64,000 nucleotides of DNA from Hermodice carunculata. Lineage: Eukaryota; Annelida; Polychaeta; Eunicida; Amphinomidae. The translations under genes were made by a program, and so were the position numbers. Each line of letters starts with the position of its first letter. Position 1 is the stretch's first letter. The notes under the pieces are model-generated. The model worked only from the letters and a program-made list of their open reading frames with translations, made no database searches and was not told where the DNA came from. The stretch is from positions 13,924,249 to 13,988,248 of the forward strand of contig OZ026626.1 in the NCBI GenBank assembly GCA_964020975.1, written 5' to 3'. Shown here piece after piece: positions 56,713 to 64,000 of this stretch.

Positions 56713-57410
56713 GTGAAATAATGCCTATTGGGTCTCTGAAAAAGAGACAGTTTAAATCAATAACTTCACGGCCAATTGCTTGGACGAGCGGTGCGATTAA
56801 GATATCTCCAAATACAACCAAAATGTCTAATTTAAATTACATTCCACTAATTCCAAAGATTAAACATCAGCTAAATATATGGTCACAAAGAAAATTTTCA
56901 CTATACGGTAAAGTGACAATATTAAAAACTTTTGCTTTATCTCAACTGATCTATGTGATAACCACAGTTTCAAGCCCAATCAGCAAAAAGGTACAGACAA
57001 GTTCTTTAAACAAGTGGACACACCTTACTCTATAATAGCCTATGGACTGGGCAAAGAAAAGACAAAATAAAGAGAGGTACAATTATTGGTTTTTATGAGC
57101 AAGTTGGCTTGAAAATGACACACATTAAATCTCAAAATGAAGCATTAAAATTAGGTTGGGTCAAAAATCTTCGGTTTAATAAAAACAATGGTAATTGGAA
57201 AGAACTGGTCCTCAGACAGCTGCCAAACTATGAAAGCATACGGAAATGTAATATTTGGTATAAGGATTTTAATATTATCTTTGGTAAGGTTTAAAGTACT
57301 TTTCAGAAGGAAGTAATAATACTGTGGTGTTCATTCAACCCTGTTGAACCAAAAAACTTGTACATCAACATCTGTGGTATAATTCTTGGATCAGAATTAA
57401 AAACAAACCT

Positions 57411-57833
57411 GTGTATTACAAAGACTGGCAGGAAGAAATATTCAATGAAGTACTTCATCTACTTGATGAAGAGGGTCAATTTCTATCGTATCACATGTTT
57501 TGTGTAAAATACCCAAATGGGAGATTAAATTATACCAAGAAGTTGGAAAATTATTTAAAAAATGATGGTTGGACTCAAAATTTGGACAGCTCTGTATACA
57601 ATGTAAACAAAGTAACAAAAGCTGAAAAAGCTTCATCAGATTTATATTCTACAACGATTGAAAATATTTTTATCAGTCTACAAGTTACTTTCGAAATGTG
57701 GAGTCGAGATTTGGAAAGAGAAATGGATGAGGAATGCTGGCTGCGTTGTTTCACACAAATATATAAGAGTACCATCTCATCAAAGTTGAGAGCCTTTCAG
57801 TACATATTCCTCCATAGGTTTAAAAGAAGGTGA
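57411..57833 (+). pseudogene. Tx1-like LINE C-terminal region
   Basis: A 140-residue frame with YKDWQEEIFNEVLHLLDEEGQFLSYHMFCVKY near its start and WLRCFTQIYKSTISSKLRAFQYIFLHR at the end. This matches the conserved C-terminal part of L1/Tx1-type LINEs (…G….I.DL….G..LS…F…; W…F…..T….L..FQ…LHR). The cysteine-containing end (CYLCTEEEETVIH) follows in another frame near 57,835. Confidence 0.8.
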
Positions 57834-58265
57834 AGGTTGTTATTTGTGCACCGAAGAGGAAGAAACGGTGATACATTAATTACTATTATGACTGGGAAGT
57901 AACTCAACAATTTTGGCGACAGATTCTTACGTGGATAAAAGAATAATGTTCAATTGATATTAATGTTTCAGAAACAGAAATTTTACTTGGTGTTGAATAA
58001 GAAGGAATGGAATTTTGGTCGTTTGTATTTTTGATGCAAAGTACTATTTAGTTCTCTGTCATGACAAAGAATGGCCTAATTTGGATAACTTTAAGATCAT
58101 GTTACAAGAAATTAAGTCGACTGAATACAGTATAGCAAAGAAAAATTTAAAACTTTCCAAACATTACAAAGGTGGAGGAATATACAGATTACCTGATTTG
58201 GTGAAATGGGGAAAGATGGGAGGGGTGTGTGATTTACACTGACTGAGGAAGAGATACCCGCATGG

Positions 58266-58342
58266 GGCTCTCGGTCACAGTCACTACTCTGACAGTGGCA
58301 GTATCAGGGGGTGACCTGTGTTTTGGCCGTGACTGAGAGCTT
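58266..58342. repeat. Hairpin in the LINE 3' untranslated region
   Basis: GCTCTCGGTCACAGTC at 58,266 pairs imperfectly with GACTGAGAGC at 58,333-58,342. The loop contains CAGTGGCAGTATCAGG. Tx1/L1-like 3' UTRs often carry such structures for RT recognition; the role here is inferred. Confidence 0.5.
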
Positions 58343-58690
58343 AGTTTGCCAGGGGTAGGCACAGCTCTGTGGGGATCTCCCACGATGCCTCCCCTTTGTT
58401 TCCTGTTTATTTCTATTACATTACTGTATATTTGACATACCAAGTTGCTTTCTCAGTTGTCTAAAATGTACAAATAATGTGATCTTTACCTGGTAATAGG
58501 CTGGATAAACTGATATTTGGAGATTTTGAGTGCGAAATCTTGAAATAAGTATTGTGACCAATAAGAAATCAGTTGAGGTAAGATTCTATATGTGTACCGA
58601 ATATGTAACACAACTATAATAATGTAAGATTTTGCTGATGTGCAATCTGTATAGTACCATTTATTACGGAATAAAAAATCATTTAAAAAA

Positions 58691-58712
58691 GCTTAACAGA
58701 AAGTTGGTAAAC
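58691..58712. repeat. Target-site duplication, right flank of Tx1-like LINE
   Basis: GCTTAACAGAAAGTTGG followed by TAAAC, partner of 56,170-56,192. Confidence 0.7.
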
Positions 58713-59079
58713 TTTATAAAATAATGGAGATTCAAGCTTGGACCGGTCATATGCCACTGAAGCAAAGACACTGAATTTGGTCATGTGGCTAGATTGGCAA
58801 GACCAGTATAGTGGGGTGTCTTGTAAAATCGGGGAATAATTGTCTCTGTGCCCACACAGACAAATTGATTTCTATGAATTCTTTCTCTTTGCAGCTTATT
58901 TTCTGAGGATTTTTCGTTGGTCACCATAAAACCAAGAAATGCTGCATTCATTATATTGATTGCTATGGGAATGCAATTATGCAACTTGTTTGGAATGGTC
59001 AACATATTCAAAATTATGTACCGTATGGCCAAATACTTTTTTTATCTCTCACATATCTAAAACCGTAATAGCCAGATGT

Positions 59080-60330
59080 GTCATGGGAAGCTCATTTTAT
59101 AGGTTTATGCTATAGGCACACCCAATAAACTACAAGCAAGACTTAAAATGCCAAGTTATGCTAATTAGAGGCAAGTTGGAAAGTTTAATCGTTGAATATC
59201 TTCAGTAATATTGATAGAGTCTACATCGCAAGTTCAATTCATCTGCCTTTGTAGCAGGCATATTGAATGAGCAAAAATAATGACTTTTAAATTTCAATTT
59301 ATGCCCATTATGGTCACTTGAACAGTTAAAACTTGAATATCTTCCAAATTATGGTAGATAGAGATGCCAGTTCAACTTGAATTCTTTGCTTTGTGCTGCA
59401 GCCACATCACAGAATGCGCCAATAGCATACTTTGGGGGGGATACACATAAACAAACTTTTGTTTTCATTTATGATATTCAAAAACAATTGAACGGGTGAA
59501 ATGTAAAATGTATTGAATGATATTGTAGGCAGAAATGTAATCCCCGGTTCAATTCATAGGTGTGTGCTACAGCAGTGTGCAACAAATCAAAAGCAAAATT
59601 TTTAGAATTTTCATTAACGCTTATCGGGAACACGAAAACCACATAAGTGTTTAATATCATCAAAATTTGTATATATAGACATAGAGGTACCTGTCAATTT
59701 CTTACGCACACGTTCATGCTCTAGGCACAGCTGAGGAAACACAAATGAAAGTTACAAAAATTTAGTTTATACTGAATACAACATTTGAAAAGTTGACATG
59801 TTCAATATCTTCCAAACTATTTTAGCTGAAATGCTGTTTCTACTTCTATCCTTTGGTTTGTGGTATAAGGGCACAAAATAAATCACTAACAAAAGCTGTG
59901 GAATTTTAAATTATGCTATTATCTGTATTTGGAATTTTTATATGTTGATATCTTGTGTTCATTTATAGGTAGGAATGCATTTTCAACTTCCAATTCTTAG
60001 GTTTGTGGTATATGCGCCTGGATTAAATCACGTGGAAACCTAGCACAATTTATGCTAATTGGGAACATGGGACAACCTAAATGTTTAATGGTTTCAAAAC
60101 TATTATCAATACAGTTGTCATTTCAGGTTGTTGGCTGTTAAATGCATCCTATGGACCACCAACACAAGTTGTGGAATTTTGTTTGAATTTATACTAATTT
60201 GGGACACTCAAACAATCTGAATGTTCAAAATCTTCAACATTATTATCGGTATAAATGTCTTTCAGAGCCAAAACCTTGGTTCCTGCTATAGGTACATCAC
60301 ACACCAAAGTTTTAGAACCTTAATTTATGT
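59080..60330. repeat. ~150-bp tandem array, right arm
   Basis: The word AATTTATGCTAATTGGG or its variants recurs at about 59,152, 59,296, 59,610, 59,767, 59,920, 60,048, 60,188 and 60,330. Spacing is about 128-157 bp. Within each unit a TTCAATATCTTCCAAA core and a GGTTTGTGGTATA.GCAC word follow in order. It mirrors the left array. Confidence 0.72.
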
Positions 60331-61317
60331 TTAGCGGGAATTGGAGAGGTGCAAGATGAAAAAAGACTGAAGTGATTACAGATGAAATGCACACGTACAC
60401 TACTCAAGCACATGCACAAAAATTCAAAAGTTAAAACGTTGCACACCGGAAACCTGCAGACTGTTTACCATTTAAATACCTAGCTAAGTGCATAATTTCA
60501 TTTACTTACTTTGTACTGATTTTTTATTGTTAAAGTTATATCAATGTTGTTATTCTTTGTTGAGTTCTTCTGCGATCTTCCAATATTCAGAAAGTGGGAA
60601 TAAAAACAGATTGTGGGGATAAATCAAAGACAAAACATTGAGCTAATTTGCAATAAGCACATAACGGTTGAATTACCTGGAAAACTCTGAAATCTGTAAA
60701 CACTGAATCTTACAGTTTGAACTCAACAAAGGACATTTGGTATTTATAAACGTAGCTGTTGGTCAATATACAGACATTCAGACAACGTGTCAATAGATCC
60801 AAGTGTGTTTCTGGCGAATGAGGACTCAACAGTCAAATACTTTGATAAATTATTAAAGGAAGACCTTGAAAATATGGCCAAACAATTAGATTTAAAGATA
60901 CCACCAGGTATCAGAAAAATGCATTGATGATGAATGTCTAGGGCTGGCAGAGACATTCTTTGCTGGTAATCTGTAGTAGCAAGTAAGCCATGAAGGTAAC
61001 TTGAGTCTGGAGGAAAACCATGTTGATAAACTCTGTGACCAGGTAAACCAAAATGATCATCTGAGTCAAATGCTTCATTCTAATCGAGATCGACTGATTG
61101 GGGAGGAAAAAGCTGACCCTCAGTTAAGAAAATTAGAAAGTACAACTTTAACTGAAGAAGAGGCACAAAAAGACACGGTCTGTTATATTACTAAGTAAGG
61201 GGCATTGATGAGGAAATGGAGACCTCCAGATGCTTCCACCAATGAAGAATGGAGAATTGTTCATCAAATAGTAGTTCCTGCATTATACAGAGCATAAGTC
61301 TTAAAAACAGTTTATGA

Positions 61318-61602
61318 TTGGCCTATGGCAGGCCACTGGGTATTAAGAAGTCTCAAGCTAGAATAGTGCAACACTTCTTAAGGCCCAGATTGCATCAGGA
61401 TGTGGCAGAATTTTGTAAGACATATCACATATGTCCAGTGGTCAGAAAACCCAATCAGAAAATAAAACCTGCTCTTTTGATTAGTATCCCTGTTCTAGAA
61501 GAACCATTTAGCACGGTTATTCTACATTGTGCGGGACCACTTCCGAAAAACAAAGCAGGAAATAAGTTTTTCCTAACTATCATGGATTCAGCCACTAGCT
61601 AG
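61318..61602 (+). pseudogene. Integrase region of the right gypsy fossil
   Basis: A fragment with GRPLGIKKSQARIVQHFLRPRL, the CKTYHIC zinc-binding half and KPNQKIKPALLISIPVLEEPF followed by GPLPKNKAGNKFFLTIMDSAT. This is the HHCC-to-core transition of gypsy integrases of the group with IP...EPFERV...VGPLPKT. It comes from an extinct copy and is non-functional. Confidence 0.82.
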
Positions 61603-62689
61603 CCTGAGGCCATTCCATTTAAAAACCATTAAAGCTCCTACTATCATTGGTGCTTTTCTGAAATTTTTCATTAGAGGACTGCCAATATAGTTACAAAGTG
61701 GCTTAGGTTCAAAATTCATATCTGCAGTGTTTCAGGAGGTTGCCCACCAGTTAGGCATTAAACAAACTAAATCTCCAGCCTGCCACCCGGTAAAACAAGG
61801 GTAGCAGTAAGGTATCATCAAACACTGAAGAACATGATGAAAATGTATTACCTTGAAAATGAAAATGAATGGGATAGAGGTATTCATATGTAATTATTTG
61901 CCACCAGAGAGATACTAAATGAATCACTGGGGTACAGTCCATTTGAATTGCTATATGGTGAGAGGTCCACTAAAGCTTATGAAAGAAAACTAGTTGGTAG
62001 AGACAAAAAATTAAACCTATCTGGGAGTATGTGTTCAAATTTAAATAAAAGTTAAAAAAACACTTGTCAGGTGGCACAACCAAATCTGATTAATGCACAG
62101 GGTAAGATAAAAACATGCCATGATAATAAAGCAAAGAAAACAAATTTTAAACCAGGAGACAAGGTGTTGGTACTTTTGCCTATGCAAAAGGGCATTCAAT
62201 TCAGTGGTCTCTACCTGGTTGAAAGAAAGTTGGATTGTCCTTTCCTGCTTGAGAGAAAGTGATGTGGATCATATAATATCTACACCAGATAAGAAGAAAG
62301 CTAAATGGCTTTGTCACATCTACATGTTAAAAGAATACCATGTCAGAGGAACTCTAGTAGGAATTGTCACTGCCACTACTTTGAAGAATGATGGAAATAA
62401 TAATGGGGATTATGAGAACTATCCAGTCTCAAATAAAGACTTGCGATCTGTTTTTAGTGTTAAATGCCGAACTCTGACATGTTACAATCTCTTGATAGTA
62501 AGGTCAGTCATCTGCAGGCTGCACACCAAGCTGAGGTAGCAAACCGTATTCATGAGTTTGAACATTTAATATTCAGACCAGCCTGGTCACACCTCAATAT
62601 TATGTCATAATAATGATGTAGGTAGTGCTGGTCCAATAAAGCAGCAACCTAGTCGGATGAATCCTCTGATATTGGCTGCAGTTCAAGAA

Positions 62690-63367
62690 TAAATAAAGTA
62701 TATGTTGGAAAATGATATTACAGAACCAAGCCAGAGTAGCTGGAGTAGCCCCATTGTATTGGTTCCAAAACCTGATGGTTCAATGTGATATTGCATTGCA
62801 TATAAAAGGTGTATTCTTTGACTAAGTATGAGTACTATCCAATTCCGAGAGTGGATGATTGTATTGATAAGATAGAAAATGTGTGTTTTATAAGCAAACA
62901 CGACTTGATGAAAGGTTAATGGAAGGTGCCATTCACAGAAAAAGCCAAATAAATATCAGCTTTAGTAACACCCGATGGCCTTTTAACATGAAGTGATGAT
63001 ATTTGGAATGAAAAAACACACCTGCAACATTCATCTGTTTAATGAGCACAGTGACAGCTGGTTTAGAAGAATGTGTAACCTACATTGATGATATCTGTAT
63101 TTTCTTTAAAAAAATAGGGATGAACATCGTGAAAGAACCAGAACATCCCTTAAAAGGTTGACTTCCTCTGGTCTGGTTGTAAATTTAAACAAACGTGAAC
63201 TTGGTCAATCTGAAGTGACATACCCGGGCCATAAAGTGGGTAATGGGAAAGCATTGCCAGAAACAGGAAAAAAATTATTTTCCTCAGCCAGCAACAAAAA
63301 AACTACGTTTTTATGCATGGTCAGATATTACAGAAAATTCTGTAAGATTTTTTTCAGAAATCACTGA
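62690..63367 (+). pseudogene. Reverse-transcriptase region of the right gypsy fossil
   Basis: The order of recognisable words is [23 protein letters not shown], then TYIDDICIF, then LTSSGLVVNLNKREL, all typical of gypsy-group reverse transcriptase. It lies downstream of the integrase region. Decayed. Confidence 0.8.
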
Positions 63368-64000
63368 ACCCTTAACAAAACTATTTAAAAAATTTCAAAT
63401 AATCAGTGTCAGTGTGCATTCCCATAGCTGAAAGCCAAACTCACCAATGCACCAGGTCTTGCAGTCCAAGATTTTGAAAAGCAATTCAAGATTGCAGTAG
63501 ATGGAAGTGTAGTGGCAGCAGGTGTTCTGTTAATACATCATGGTGTCGGTGGTTTGGAACAACGTGTGAGTAATTTTTCCAAGAAATTTAAAATCTAAGG
63601 AAATATTCCACAATCAAAAATGAAGCTCTTTCTTTATTGTTATCACTTCAGCATTTGAACTGTATGATGCCTCAGGTCTGTATCCAGTACTGCTTTAATC
63701 TGGTCACAATCCCTGAAAGTTTTTGGATAAGTTCAAAGACAAAAATTAAAGACTGTTGAGATGGAGTTTGTATCAACCAGGATATATTTGAAAATTAAGC
63801 ATGTCTGTTGCAGGGACAATGTGGTTGCCGATACACTAAGTAGGGTAAAAGTTGAATAATACTACTCACGTGAATGTGTTTAGGTGGCAAAATTAAAAAT
63901 AATTATGTAACGATGTCAAAAATTTACTTGAAATGAAGAAAATTTTAATTGAAATATGTACAGAATTAAAGTTTTAAGTGATCAAACAGGAAATTATACC

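Larger units (their letters stand above)
56193..58690 (+). mobile_element. Tx1/L1-like LINE, 5'-truncated, right-arm insertion
   Basis: The plus strand reads RYIGENIMRTMEIL near 56,212 and FIDIETAFDRLEW at 56,291, then RGVRQGCTLSPYLFVLCAEIL, SQYADDTYLTIK, a thumb region with SLYGKVTILKTFALSQL (56,895), LKMTHIKSQNEALKLGWVK (57,113), and a C-terminal region to about 58,230. These are L1/Tx1-clade signatures. A 3' UTR with a hairpin and an A-rich end (ATTTAAAAAA) completes it. It begins within the RT domain, so the endonuclease is missing. Target-site duplications flank it and the left arm shows the empty site. Confidence 0.88.
58691..60445. repeat. Right palindrome arm, block 1
   Basis: The inverted partner of 7,310-8,956. 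It holds the ~150-bp array and the non-tandem part with the shared frame ILNMLTIPNKLHNCI (minus strand, 59,032-58,781). Confidence 0.88.
60450..64000 (+). mobile_element. Gmr1-type Ty3/gypsy LTR retroelement fossil, right copy
   Basis: The plus strand starts with the inner part of an LTR and leader (60,455-60,900), which match 1,780-2,290 of the left copy at about 85% by eye. Integrase follows at about 61,300-62,340, then reverse transcriptase at about 62,690-63,360 with TYIDDICIF near 63,080, then the start of an RNase H region near 63,480-63,660. Integrase upstream of reverse transcriptase is the copia-like order that defines Gmr1-type gypsy elements. The copy runs off the right edge. It is broken, with many breaks, and abuts the palindrome arm directly. 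Confidence 0.78.

Noticed and set aside
1-64000. The whole palindrome as an assembly artefact of joined haplotypes.
   Set aside because: Arm divergence of about 11-20% and arm-specific insertions with aged target duplications are too old for allelic copies, although read-level confirmation was not possible here.

Overview
The window looks like repeat-rich, AT-rich, non-coding DNA from an animal, most likely a marine invertebrate. I found no convincing host gene, tRNA, rRNA or CRISPR array. The organism is inferred from its mobile elements: animal-type LINEs (CR1/L2-like and Tx1/L1-like), a ZMYM1/DUF4371-type hAT transposase, and a Ty3/gypsy fossil of the Gmr1 type, in which integrase precedes reverse transcriptase. 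Gmr1-type elements are best known from deuterostomes, so an invertebrate deuterostome is a reasonable guess, but a mollusc or another phylum cannot be excluded.

The dominant feature is large-scale mirror symmetry. Sequence from about 7.3 to 19.6 kb reappears in inverted order at about 50.75 to 60.44 kb. A further inner pair lies at 32.95-34.54 and 42.27-44.12 kb. By eye the matching parts are about 80-89% identical, so this is an old inverted duplication and not two haplotypes joined in assembly. The arms share the same series of units: a ~150-bp tandem array, a 600-bp dispersed repeat, a CR1/L2-like LINE and an unusual retroelement with a GIPMG-type reverse transcriptase. Later insertions and deletions distinguish the arms. 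A Tx1-like LINE with aged target-site duplications interrupts the right arm at a site that is empty in the left arm. Another LINE and an LTR-like segment interrupt the left arm. Copies of the same Gmr1-type fossil lie at both edges of the window, reading outward, so the symmetry probably continues beyond it.

Layout: 1-2.9 kb, left Gmr1-type fossil; 2.9-7.3 kb, a left-only segment with a ~142-bp tandem array; 7.3-19.6 kb, left arm; 19.6-32.9 kb, left interior with a hAT transposon split by a LINE, tandem arrays, two small hairpin elements and one possible receptor-like exon; 32.95-34.54 kb, inner left arm built of degenerate palindromic words; 34.5-42.3 kb, spacer with a LINE tail, a small array of the 150-bp family and microsatellites; 42.3-44.1 kb, inner right arm; 44.1-50.75 kb, right interior with a LINE and a ~530-bp tandem array; 50.75-60.44 kb, right arm; 60.45-64 kb, right Gmr1-type fossil.

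All boundaries and identities come from reading by eye, without alignment software. Boundaries are usually good to tens of bases where matched sequence defines them and worse elsewhere. Apart from the two edge fossils, the recognisable coding fragments are decayed parts of transposons.
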